Shown here: positions 35,066 to 42,301 of the stretch, piece after piece | Layout: the number at the start of each line of letters is the position of its first letter | How positions within the stretch are numbered: position 1 is the stretch's first letter | NCBI GenBank assembly: GCA_003141695.1 | Contig: PLNE01000155.1 | Location: 58,954-101,294 of the forward strand | Source: Candidatus Dormiibacterota bacterium | GTDB lineage: Bacteria; Chloroflexota; Dormibacteria; Aeolococcales; Aeolococcaceae | Length of the DNA: 42,341 nucleotides | Direction of reading: 5' to 3' | Notes under the pieces: generated by a model | The model's input: only the letters and a program-made list of their open reading frames with translations | Told to the model about the DNA's origin: nothing | The model's database searches: none | Program-made: the position numbers and the translations under genes

Positions 35066-35866
35066 ATGGCCATGTTGACCCATGATCTACAACCGCGCCA
35101 GATCGGCAGCCCAGCGGAGGCCCGGGTGGTTGCCGAGCTCGAAGCGCGCCAGCAGCGCCTGGTAACCGCCACCGAGGTCGGCCTGCTGGCCCGGGTCGAG
35201 GGCCAGCGCGTCATCGACGTCCTCGCCGGATTACGGTCCCACGGCTGGCTGCGCCCGCTTAGCCTGCGAGGCAGCTATGAGTTCCTTCCAGCAGTGGGCG
35301 GCCCGCTGGCATCGGGCGATGCGTGGCTCGAGCTGCGCGCTGCCCTGGATCGAGACCCCGCCGCGAGGGCTCATCTCGGGCTGGGGAGTGCCGCCTTCGC
35401 GCGAGGCCTGGCGGATCGGCGACCTCTGCCCAACACGGTCGTTTGGCAGGCCAGTCGTGAGGTGCCACCTGGGCTCCTGCGCGTCTATCGAGTGGTCCGG
35501 TGCGTCCCCTCTCGATTCTTCGGAACCGAGCCTCTGGACGGGCTCCCGGTCGCCTCGGTGGAGCGGATTGCCGTTGAGGTGGCTCTCTGGCCGCAGTACG
35601 GCGGGGATCTACTCAACCCCGACCACTGGCTCGGCGAAGTGCTGCGCGCCTGCGACCCTGAGCGGCTGGCGTCCCTGGCATCGCGCGCCGGCCCGGCGGC
35701 GACCGGCAGGCTTGGCTACCTGGCGAGTGCGCGGGGAGCGCCCGAGCCCGTCCTGGATGCGCTGCGTCCACTTCCCCGGGCTCACCCAGCCTGGCTGGGA
35801 TCGCGCCGCTTCGGGGCTAAGTACGATCACTCCTGGGACGTCTACGACAGTCTCGGGCTCACGTGA
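35066..35866 (+). CDS. Type IV antitoxin AbiEi-like protein
   Basis: 266 aa. An N-terminal winged helix-turn-helix (about 15-65: VTATEVGLLARVEGQRVIDV, LRSHGWLRPL) is followed by a larger C-terminal domain with NPDHWLGEVLRAC and SRRFGAKYDHSWDVYDSLG. In AbiE systems this protein represses the operon and neutralises the toxin without a stable contact. It directly precedes the toxin gene with a GTGA overlap (35863-35866). Family assigned mainly from the wHTH and the partner gene. Confidence 0.82.
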   Translation: MAMLTHDLQPRQIGSPAEARVVAELEARQQRLVTATEVGLLARVEGQRVIDVLAGLRSHGWLRPLSLRGSYEFLPAVGGPLASGDAWLELRAALDRDPAARAHLGLGSAAFARGLADRRPLPNTVVWQASREVPPGLLRVYRVVRCVPSRFFGTEPLDGLPVASVERIAVEVALWPQYGGDLLNPDHWLGEVLRACDPERLASLASRAGPAATGRLGYLASARGAPEPVLDALRPLPRAHPAWLGSRRFGAKYDHSWDVYDSLGLT

Positions 35867-36798
35867 TCCGCGCTGTCTCCGTTCGTCGCCTCAACGCCGC
35901 CTACCGTGGCCTCGCCGCCGACGAGTCCTTCCTAGAGTTGGCCCAGGAACACTTCCTCGACTGGCTCCGTCACGAGGGCCTTACCGAGGGGTTGGTGTTC
36001 AAGGGCGGCACCTCGCTGCGCAAGTTCGTCTTCGGTCTCGCCGGGAGGTTCTCTCGCGACCTCGATTTCACCGTCTCGGATCGGGCCATCGGCGAGCTGG
36101 TGATTGACGCCCTGAGTGCCGGTTTCCGCCACGAGGGGGTCACCTTCCACGGCTTAGAGATTGACCGGGAGTCGATGAAGGCAGCCTGGCAGGCCGAGAC
36201 GACCGATCTGGGCCGGGGCCGCTTGGCCTGCCGCCTCGACTTCTCGACCCGCTCTCTTATGCTGCCTCCAGTCGCCCGCCCGCGGAGCGCGCTGCCGGGA
36301 GTGAGCGCTGCGGACCTGGGCTTCTCACCACTGCTCGTCCCGCTTGCCGATCTCCGCGAGACGATGGCGGAGAAGCTGGCGCGCCTGCGCCGGGTGCTAT
36401 TCGCCCGCGACGTCTACGACGTCGGCCACCTGATCCCCCTAGTCCGCGCCGATACCCCGCTCGTTCGCGAACTGCTCATCTACAAGGTCTACTTCGATGT
36501 GGTCGATGACGGCCGCGGTGGCGCGCCGTTCCGCCTCGGCGTCGAGTATCGGGGACATCGGCGAGCCGAGATCCGGGGCGTCGACGAACTCGGCAGCACC
36601 ACTCAGCCCGTGTTCGATTACCCGGCCACGCTCCGCCTCATCGAAGACACCTACGGGGGGCTCAGCCTTAGCGCGGATGAGCGCGAACAAGTTCTGGTGC
36701 GATGCGGACCGGGGGATCGGTATCGGGCGCTCCAATGGGTCAATGAGTTCCGCGAGGGACACACCTCACCCGCAAGAGGCGGGATGGGGCTCGGCTAG
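35863..36798 (+). CDS. AbiEii-like nucleotidyltransferase toxin
   Basis: 311-aa toxin of the DUF1814/AbiEii nucleotidyltransferase family, which acts on tRNA in studied homologues. The nucleotidyltransferase motif is KGGTSLRKF (47-55) followed by FSRDLDF (63-69), matching the GG[TS]SL...RxSxDLD pattern. A later motif LRETMAEKLARLRRVLFARD carries the conserved Glu/Lys. The GTG start lies within the antitoxin stop, so translation is coupled. The family includes phage-abortive systems; that use here is inferred. Confidence 0.9.
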   Translation: MIRAVSVRRLNAAYRGLAADESFLELAQEHFLDWLRHEGLTEGLVFKGGTSLRKFVFGLAGRFSRDLDFTVSDRAIGELVIDALSAGFRHEGVTFHGLEIDRESMKAAWQAETTDLGRGRLACRLDFSTRSLMLPPVARPRSALPGVSAADLGFSPLLVPLADLRETMAEKLARLRRVLFARDVYDVGHLIPLVRADTPLVRELLIYKVYFDVVDDGRGGAPFRLGVEYRGHRRAEIRGVDELGSTTQPVFDYPATLRLIEDTYGGLSLSADEREQVLVRCGPGDRYRALQWVNEFREGHTSPARGGMGLG

Positions 36799-37197
36799 GT
36801 CGAAAAGCTCGCTCCAGTGCGCTGCCAGCGGTTTGACGCGATCCAGAGCTAGGCTTAGTCCTGCGGCGATGAGCAACTCGGTCGCCCTCATGAGCAGTCC
36901 CGCCGGGTAGACGCTAAGCGACCGCTCAGCGTCAACTCTGATCGGCTCTTTTGCGCGCTTTGCTCCAGTGACAGTAACAGCCCACTGGGCTGGCCCAGTG
37001 TTGGGCAGTCACCCTTGACGACATCCCAGATCCTCGGCTCCGCCCGATCGTCGGGCCCCGCCAGGAGGCCGCCACCTCTCGGATCATGCGTCAGGGCTAC
37101 GTCACCGGTACAGTGCGGGCAAGACGCGAGCAAAGGGCGCGTGATTCGCCCGAACTCCGGCTGCGCGGCAGGTACAGGGCGCCGGCGCGGAGTTCGG
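36799..37197. other. 399-bp stretch without a supportable gene
   Basis: A minus-strand frame (36888-37274) contains CPHC and HDPRGGGLLAG but overlaps the membrane protein end and has weak coding character. Near 36830 GACGCGATCC and GGCTTAG resemble units of the repeated motif at 39.4-41.4 kb. Nothing else seen. Confidence 0.35.
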
Positions 37198-37806
37198 TCA
37201 TTGCCTGCGGGACAGCATGCGAGTGACAACAAAGAAACGGAGCGCCAGTGCAGCGACCAGGGCGCCAACAACATCGACAGTTGCGCCGGCCGTCGGAGCT
37301 CCTAGCACGATGACCGCACTCCCACTGATGAGGAGAACTCCTGCGCCCATCCCGAGGCGATTTCGCGCTTGTGCGATTAGCTGGAGGGATCTCTCGGAGA
37401 GGCTAACGCCTTCCTCCAGGAACGCACTTCCCCAAATCACGTGGAGGACCGACGGCCCGCGATGAACCCGTCGATCGCCACGGAGCGCCTTCGCTTGGGA
37501 CCCATTGCGCGGTGGAGAACGTCTAACAGCCTTGTCAGCCTTCGCCCCAACCACCAGGCTAGCGGTGGCGAGAAGGATCATGAGTGCACCTACCCCATAA
37601 GCGACTTGCACCCACCGAAGTAGTGAAAGGGGGACGATGCTACACGCGGCGCAGATCGCCAGCAGCCCTGTCCATGAAGAACGCACACGGAGGCTTCGAG
37701 CTTGGGCATTGTCGTGTGGGTGGCCCACGACAGCCCCGGATCGCAAGGTCTCGCGGAGCCAGCTCAGCACACCGGCCGCCGCACCATCACGAGCCACATT
37801 GGCCAA
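37198..37806 (-). CDS. Hypothetical membrane protein in the island
   Basis: 202 aa from a TTG start (37806; AGGG upstream). Two transmembrane helices lie at about 45-87 and two more at about 150-195, separated by a basic loop (KADKAVRRSPPRNGSQAK) and an amphipathic helix (SLSERSLQLIAQARNRLG). The pattern of hydrophobic segments and the RRQ C-terminus look like a real protein, but I recognise no family. The start is weak because no ATG exists upstream. Convergent to the AbiE toxin gene. Confidence 0.5.
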   Translation of the reverse strand: MANVARDGAAAGVLSWLRETLRSGAVVGHPHDNAQARSLRVRSSWTGLLAICAACSIVPLSLLRWVQVAYGVGALMILLATASLVVGAKADKAVRRSPPRNGSQAKALRGDRRVHRGPSVLHVIWGSAFLEEGVSLSERSLQLIAQARNRLGMGAGVLLISGSAVIVLGAPTAGATVDVVGALVAALALRFFVVTRMLSRRQ

Positions 37807-38055
37807 GCGAACCCTGGAGGTTTGCGACGTCGCCTCCGACGCCCGGCCCGATAGCCCCGAACGAGAGGCAATTCATCAGGTCAGACAGGCCTCTGTCAGC
37901 GGTGGCGGCCATCCAGCCCAGGTCCATGCCCATCAGGCCAGACAGTATGAACCGCCCCGAGAATCCTGGAGGCGCTGGGACGCGGACGTGCGGCAGGCGC
38001 CTGTGCGCGAATTCCGTGCGACCCCCGTGCGAACAGAGCCGGGCTACCGTCAGGC

Positions 38056-38179
38056 TGGAGCCCAAGGTGGGAATCGAACCCACGACCTACGCCTTACCAA
38101 GGCGTTGCTCAGAAACAACGCGATTTCGAATACGAAACCGGGCGAGCACGGGGGTTAGGCCGACGCATTTCAGGTTCTT
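38056..38179 (-). repeat. 124-bp direct repeat, right copy, with tRNA-Thr(GGU) 3' fragment
   Basis: Same 55-nt tRNA-Thr 3' fragment as the left copy with no difference (38056-38110), followed by a 69-bp flank of equal length. In the flank the hairpin arms change together: TTTTG-TATT-CAAAA on the left, TTTCG-TATT-CGAAA here. An 11-bp tandem repeat (CTTGAAGTGGG / CTTGAAGTAGG, 38177-38198) begins at its right end. Confidence 0.75.
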
Positions 38180-38259
38180 GAAGTGGGCTTGAAGTAGGGT
38201 TGCGGTAGCGTGCGCCACTCCAGCGTGGATGCTGGCATCCCTTGACCGGACCCCGCCCG

Positions 38260-38282
38260 CTGGTCCAGATCAGGTGGACCAG
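38260..38282. promoter_or_regulatory. Operator-like palindrome 1 beside the broken SDR
   Basis: CTGGTCCA / TGGACCAG with a 7-bp centre. It lies in a ~50-bp segment that is repeated around 38661-38710 with one small indel. TetR-type operators often have this form. Confidence 0.4.
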
Positions 38283-38318
38283 TTTCCGGGGCCGGACATG
38301 ACCATAAGCCGGGTGACC

Positions 38319-38625
38319 GCTGTCGGCGATGCTGTCGTCGGCGTCGTTGGTAATGCCGGCGTTGACGAACAGCAGATCGAAGGTGCTCGAGGCGGGGCGG
38401 TTGTGCAGGTCGACGATGTGCTCAGGGATGGTGATGTCGGTGTGCTCGATCTCCAGCCGTCCGGCGGCCGTGTCTTGGAGGTCGTGCAACTCGGTTCGTT
38501 GTGCGCTGCGCACCGTCGCCACGACCTGCGACCCGTAGTTGAGGTATTCCTCGGCCATGGCGAGCCCCAGACCGCGGGAGGTGCCGATCAGGAGGACGGT
38601 GGAGTGGAGGAGACTTCGGGGTCAT
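38319..38625 (-). pseudogene. Short-chain dehydrogenase, frameshifted and truncated
   Basis: From ATG 38625 (AGGAAG upstream) the frame reads MTPKSPPLH. Homology continues in the -1 frame as TVLLIGTSRGLGLAMAEEYL (NAD motif), VATVRSAQRTELHDL and then LLFVNAGITNDADDSIAD (NAG motif). It stops near 38319 before the catalytic Tyr-Lys, close to the right att-like repeat. One frameshift and a lost C-terminal half are therefore present. The loss next to the repeat suggests that island insertion or deletion removed it. Confidence 0.65.
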
Positions 38626-38676
38626 CGTCGTGCTTCCTCTTGGCTGTGGGTGTTGCCGGTGACCGGTCCCCGTTTG

Positions 38677-38693
38677 CTGGTCCGCTTGACCAG
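38677..38693. promoter_or_regulatory. Operator-like palindrome 2, upstream of the SDR remnant
   Basis: CTGGTC / GACCAG with a 5-bp centre, about 50 bp before the SDR start. The surroundings (CCGGTCA, ACCAG, TTCCGGGG) match the copy at 38241-38297, indicating a duplicated promoter/operator. Confidence 0.4.
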
Positions 38694-38823
38694 TTCCGGG
38701 GGGTCAGGTCAGGGGCACTCGGCCTCGGTCAAGGGTACGGCTCCAACGCCGGAAGGGACCCCCAGTAACCGATCGCCCCTTCTCAGCGTTTCAGAGGAGT
38801 GCTAGCCGCTTTCTGGAGAGAAG

Positions 38824-39243
38824 ATGGCGAGATCGCGCTTGCTCGGACTGGCCGGCCTGGTGATACTGCTCGTGGGGATCGGTGGGGCAGCCTTCTTCCT
38901 GGGCAACAGCATCGCGCTGGGCAACCTGTCGGTGCGCCGAGTCTCGCCAGACCAGGCAGCCGAGGCAATGCAGAACGATGAGTTCTACTCCGACTATCGG
39001 GAGGTCACGCTGCTCGTGACGGGGACGGTGGTGTCCGAGCGCACCACATCAGGTGGCACCGTCATCCAATTGGCAACAACAACCACCCTCAAGACCTACT
39101 GCCAGTGGAGCCAATCCCCCTCCCCGCTGCAGGACGGAGAGACGATTACCGTCGTGACTGAGGGCTACAACGCAGTGCGGCTGCCGTCGGGCGTTTCCTT
39201 GAGCGACTGCATCATCCTCTCCACGAGTGGCGCGAGCGGCTGA
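38824..39243 (+). CDS. Membrane-anchored OB-fold (tRNA_anti-like) protein
   Basis: 139 aa. One N-terminal transmembrane helix (LLGLAGLVILLVGIGGAAFF) is followed by a short OB-fold domain, with VTLLVTGTVVSERTTSGGTV, LQDGETITVVTEGY and the closing SLSDCIIL typical of tRNA_anti-like domains. GGAGAG lies upstream of ATG 38824. Ligand unknown; extracytoplasmic location is inferred from the helix. Confidence 0.72.
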   Translation: MARSRLLGLAGLVILLVGIGGAAFFLGNSIALGNLSVRRVSPDQAAEAMQNDEFYSDYREVTLLVTGTVVSERTTSGGTVIQLATTTTLKTYCQWSQSPSPLQDGETITVVTEGYNAVRLPSGVSLSDCIILSTSGASG

Positions 39244-39394
39244 CGGCTGTGGCCAAAGCTGCGCGCTTGCTCCTCAGCGTGGCAGTGGCGGGCTTACTCT
39301 GCCACCTAAAGGGACTCGCCCAAGGGCCTGGGCCTGACCCGGTACGACGGACCACCATGATGGGGGGGCCCATAACCAACTGCTCGCTCAAGCG

Positions 39395-39429
39395 ACATCG
39401 GCGAATGCTCGCGTGCTGTGCCGCCGTCT
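39395..39429 (+). repeat. Recurring gap motif, unit R0
   Basis: First unit of a diverged ~35-bp motif; core GCGAATGCTCGCGTG. Sits in the gap 39244-39487, which holds no supported gene (an 80-codon frame there has no start signal). Confidence 0.5.
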
Positions 39430-39487
39430 CCTTAGAAGCAAACTCCGCGCGCGGCCGCACGAAGCGCGCCGTTGATACCGGTTTGCA

Positions 39488-39913
39488 CTAAAAAGCATGC
39501 CGATCGGATCTCAGGGAAGTCGCCACCCGCACGCGTTGCAAGGCGGCAGAGACAAGGATGCCGACCCCAACCAGAGCGACGGTAACACCCACTATCAGGA
39601 CTGGGACGGTCGACGGATCGTAGTGGACCGCAGGGTCTTGGTTCGTCAACGCTGGCCGAAGGAGAGCGGCTACTACCGCGCCGAGACCGATCATGAAGCC
39701 GCCAACTGTGGTCCAGCGCTCACCGCCGGCTTTACGTATCAGGAGAGCTGCCACCAAGATGGCGGCGACGAAACCAAGACCCGGGACGACGAGTGACACG
39801 TAGCCGCCCCCAGCTCCGATCAACAGCGCCGACGCTGGGTAACCAAAGACTGGCAGGAGCCTCAGCCGGCCCCCGTTCGTCAGTGGAGACGTATGTCCAT
39901 CACGTATCTGCAT
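39488..39913 (-). CDS. Hypothetical four-helix membrane protein
   Basis: 141 aa with hydrophobic segments at about 22-42 (FGYPASALLIGAGGGYVSLV), 44-60, 70-88 (VGGFMIGLGAVVAALL) and 105-125 (VPVLIVGVTVALVGVGILV), ending in a basic tail (RVRVATSLRSDRHAF). No family recognised. ATG 39925 four codons upstream is an alternative start. One of the small genes separated by the recurring motif. Confidence 0.6.
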   Translation of the reverse strand: MQIRDGHTSPLTNGGRLRLLPVFGYPASALLIGAGGGYVSLVVPGLGFVAAILVAALLIRKAGGERWTTVGGFMIGLGAVVAALLRPALTNQDPAVHYDPSTVPVLIVGVTVALVGVGILVSAALQRVRVATSLRSDRHAF

Positions 39914-39978
39914 GGCCCTAAGCATGCGCCGTCGTGACTGTCAGCTCCGCTTACCGCCCCGGTGGCACCCGCCAGAGG

Positions 39979-40033
39979 TGATTGGCGCACCCTGGCCTGC
40001 CCTGACGCGATCTCGCCTGGGCGGGGCTAGCCT
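39979..40033 (+). repeat. Recurring gap motif, double unit R1a/R1b
   Basis: Two overlapping units, GGCGCACCCTGGCCTG (39979-40013) and GCGATCTCGCCTGGGCGG (from about 40002), in the 39914-40105 gap. Confidence 0.45.
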
Positions 40034-40105
40034 TACCAGCGAAGGGCAGGCCTCCTCCGATGGAAATCCGTTTGGGCAGATTGATGCAGTCTCGCGTGCA
40101 CATGG

Positions 40106-40357
40106 TCATGCATGCTCGCCAGAACGGGCTTGCCCCGCCTTCAGGAGTCGGGTGAGAAGACGACGTCCTCGCCACCACAGCCAAAGGCTGACCACCAGGT
40201 ATATGCACCCCACAGCCAGAACCGCCGCCATGGCTCCGCCACCAAGACGATGCAATAGCGGACCGCCAACAAGAGCGCCCGCGATGATCACTACGCCCAA
40301 GACCGCCATGCACTGGAAGATCCGCAGGACGCGTCGGAGATTCGGAAAGTCATTCAT
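40106..40357 (-). CDS. Small membrane protein, unknown family
   Basis: 83 aa with two clear transmembrane helices (VLGVVIIAGALVGGPLL and AAVLAVGCIYLVVSLWLWW), an Arg-rich N-terminus (NLRRVLRIF) and a basic C-terminal tail (RGRRLLTRLLKAG). The helix-basic tail layout is convincing for a small inner-membrane protein. No Shine-Dalgarno site ahead of ATG 40357. Confidence 0.55.
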   Translation of the reverse strand: MNDFPNLRRVLRIFQCMAVLGVVIIAGALVGGPLLHRLGGGAMAAVLAVGCIYLVVSLWLWWRGRRLLTRLLKAGQARSGEHA

Positions 40358-40485
40358 AGCGTCGAACAGCCAGGCGCGGATACGGTCCCGCTCCCCGCCA
40401 ATCTTGGGCTTCAGCTTTCATGCCGTGTATCTTTCCACCGCGCGCGTGGAACGGCCGACCCAGAGTGAGCCCGTCCTCTAGGTAG

Positions 40486-40520
40486 ATTGCCGCATGCTCG
40501 CGTGGGCCAGCTTGGCGTCG
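40486..40520 (+). repeat. Recurring gap motif, unit R2
   Basis: Core GCATGCTCGCGTGGGCCAGC, in the gap between the two small minus-strand genes (40358-40538). Confidence 0.5.
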
Positions 40521-40538
40521 GCAGCCGCTCTCCGTCAG

Positions 40539-40754
40539 TTACCCAGTCGCGTCGCGAACTGCGTCGAGCCAGTCGCCGCAGGCCGCCGGGTCGTCTGACC
40601 CCACTGGGTTCTCTGCTGTCGGCGGGTACTCGGGACCCGAATACTTCAGGAACAGCAGGACTTCGCCACCCCTCTTCCCGCCCCTTTCCCAGTAGGCGGT
40701 TACGAACTGGTGCATCGCTCGATAGGCCTCTACGACCGTCAGAGTGTCCTTCAT
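40539..40754 (-). CDS. Small hypothetical protein (acidic-tail type)
   Basis: 71 aa reading MKDTLTVVEAYRAMHQFVTAYWERG at its start (first 20: MKDTLTVVEAYRAMHQFVTA) and ending DPAACGDWLDAVRDATG. Proteins with this start and a DPAAxxDWL tail recur as conserved hypotheticals in soil bacteria in my recollection, often near immunity-type genes; the link is not tested. No domain or function assigned. An ATG two codons upstream is equally possible. Confidence 0.6.
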   Translation of the reverse strand: MKDTLTVVEAYRAMHQFVTAYWERGGKRGGEVLLFLKYSGPEYPPTAENPVGSDDPAACGDWLDAVRDATG

Positions 40755-40795
40755 GCCCAAAGTCTAGTCAGACCGCACCGGACGATCTCAAGAGA

Positions 40796-40830
40796 CATTG
40801 ACGCATCCTGGCCTGGGCGAGGCTGACCTT
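40796..40830 (+). repeat. Recurring gap motif, unit R3
   Basis: Core GCATCCTGGCCTGGGCGAGG, between the gene at 40539 and the SseB-like gene. Confidence 0.55.
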
Positions 40831-40890
40831 CTTGTTCACCCCCGGTGGCCGTCGGCCTGCGCTTGCTCCGCAACGCCTATCCTGATCCGG

Positions 40891-41346
40891 ATGTCCAACG
40901 ACGATCTGGCCGCCGCCCTCGCCGCCTTCTCCGCCTCCGACACGCCGGATAGTCGCCGAAACGTCCTTGAAGCGCTCGCTCAGAGCGACCTGATCTTCCC
41001 GATGGCCGAGCGGGCTCCCGACGATCCAGTCGTTCGTCTGGAATTCATCCAGGATCCCCGCGGCCGCCCGGTGCTCCCAGCCTTCACCGGCGAGGGCGAG
41101 CTGGAAGCTTGGCTGGTCTCGGGTGGTCACCACGCTAAGGCGTCACCTCCCGGCTTGTTGCCGAGGTTGCTGAGCTTCTTACCGAGCTTGCTAAGAGACC
41201 CCTTCGTCGGCCTGGCGCTGAATCCTGGCAGCAAGGCGAGCGCGTTGGTGGGCCAATCTGCCCTTGAGCTTCTTCGCTCTGGAAAGCCTCCTGTAGGAGA
41301 CGGCGGCCTTGACCCTGCTTTTGTGACGAGGTGGCCGAGCGGCTGA
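40891..41346 (+). CDS. SseB-like domain protein
   Basis: 151 aa. The N-terminal half matches the SseB N-terminal domain: NDDLAAALAAFSASD, VLEALAQSDLIFPMAER, then GRPVLPAFTGEGELEAW. The C-terminal part (LSFLPSLLRDPFVGLALNPG) has the G-x-x-LNPG segment seen in SseB proteins. The E. coli namesake gives serine sensitivity; the molecular role is unknown and some homologues go with secretion or immunity genes. The start MSNDDL at 40891 is preferred to the upstream frame extension. Confidence 0.7.
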   Translation: MSNDDLAAALAAFSASDTPDSRRNVLEALAQSDLIFPMAERAPDDPVVRLEFIQDPRGRPVLPAFTGEGELEAWLVSGGHHAKASPPGLLPRLLSFLPSLLRDPFVGLALNPGSKASALVGQSALELLRSGKPPVGDGGLDPAFVTRWPSG

Positions 41347-41364
41347 CCGGCTTAGCCGCAGGGA

Positions 41365-41399
41365 ACATTCGCGAATCCTCGCGTGGGCGAGCCTGATCT
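41365..41399 (+). repeat. Recurring gap motif, unit R4
   Basis: Core GAATCCTCGCGTGGGCGAG, preceded by the palindrome ATTCGCGAAT, in the gap between the SseB-like gene and the following hypothetical gene. Confidence 0.55.
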
Positions 41400-41455
41400 C
41401 CTGCCGGGGCCACACCGCGCCTCTGGGCAGCACCAGCGGGTCCCGACTGAACCTG

Positions 41456-42256
41456 GTGCCATCCCATCGGGGGGGGAGACTTCGCCGTAGCCAACGAACT
41501 CGCCTCCTGGCACCGATCGCCCTTGAGACCCTAGAGATTAGGATCACGTTCGGTGCAGATCGTCGAGTCCACTCCTTTGGCACCACGAGGGGATATCCTG
41601 GCCCCGGAGTGATAGGCGACGATGTGTCCTTCGACGAGCTCGCCCGGCGGTCGGGGTTTCGTCAGTGGCTTGACGACGAGGCGGCTGCCCCTGCGCTCCG
41701 TGGTCCGGTCACGCTTCCCATCCCGCAAGTGGGCGCCCACATGGCTAAGTGGGAAGGTGATGTCGAGTATATGGCCGAGCAGCGCATCACCAGGAAGGAC
41801 AACGAGATCACGATCATCAGCACCTCTTCGGCGTGGCCGAGCACGACGGTGCTTCGGTCCGAGGCCGGCGGGATCCACTTCGTGTCACGCGAGGGAATGA
41901 GCGAATCCGGGTCATATCTTGTCGTTCGGCCCGGACCGCGAACATTACTCCGACCATCGCCCCTGCCTACGGAACCGTGGTGGGTCGCGACTCACGCCAC
42001 CGCGAAACGCGGAGAGAAGCAACTCCAGCTGGCCGTGGCGACCCGCTACCGCGTCACAAAGCACGCGACAGTGCAGCACCCGAGCGGTCCAGAGGACGTG
42101 GTGACCATCGCCGCATCTGAGTTTCTAGTGAGCCCCGATCGGAAGCTGGTTCCGGTCCTTGCAGCGGTTGTGGTAGTGAGTTGCGTGACTGGATGGACGA
42201 TGCTGACACGCGTGCGCAAGGTCGGACCAGTGGGGACCCCGTCTCCGGCGAATTGA
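41456..42256 (+). CDS. Hypothetical protein with C-terminal transmembrane helix
   Basis: Up to 266 aa from a GTG. The middle reads as a folded soluble domain (VSFDELARRSGFRQWLDDEA, MAKWEGDVEYMAEQRITRKD). One hydrophobic stretch near the end (PVLAAVVVVSCVTGWTMLT) suggests a tail anchor. I recognise no family. The start is uncertain; coding character is clear only from about 41520. Confidence 0.5.
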   Translation: MPSHRGGRLRRSQRTRLLAPIALETLEIRITFGADRRVHSFGTTRGYPGPGVIGDDVSFDELARRSGFRQWLDDEAAAPALRGPVTLPIPQVGAHMAKWEGDVEYMAEQRITRKDNEITIISTSSAWPSTTVLRSEAGGIHFVSREGMSESGSYLVVRPGPRTLLRPSPLPTEPWWVATHATAKRGEKQLQLAVATRYRVTKHATVQHPSGPEDVVTIAASEFLVSPDRKLVPVLAAVVVVSCVTGWTMLTRVRKVGPVGTPSPAN

Positions 42257-42301
42257 CCTAGCTAGTGCAGCACGGCGCAAATAGCTTGCGGTATTAGCCG
42301 T

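Larger units (their letters stand above)
34844..38179. mobile_element. Putative integrative island bounded by tRNA-fragment repeats
   Basis: A segment of about 3.1 kb between two 124-bp direct repeats that carry a tRNA-Thr 3' end. It holds an AbiE-type toxin-antitoxin pair and one membrane protein gene. No integrase, recombinase or replication gene is visible, so it would be non-autonomous, a remnant, or one member of a tandem array of elements at this tRNA site. Evidence is the repeats and cargo; mobility is inferred. Confidence 0.5.

Noticed and set aside
36888-37274. Minus-strand frame with a CPHC motif
   Set aside because: Only one Cys pair, overlaps the end of the membrane protein gene, no start site; weak coding character.
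37795-37825. Another unit of the recurring gap motif (ACATTGGCC...)
   Set aside because: The match is confined to the first bases and covers the start of the membrane protein gene; the core is absent.
39249-39491. 80-codon plus-strand frame after the OB-fold gene
   Set aside because: No start signal, carries the recurring motif inside, and runs over the end of the next gene.
39395-41399. Integron attC sites
   Set aside because: No GTTRRRY/RYYYAAC core pair or long imperfect stem can be found in consistent positions around the repeated motif, and no integron integrase is visible.
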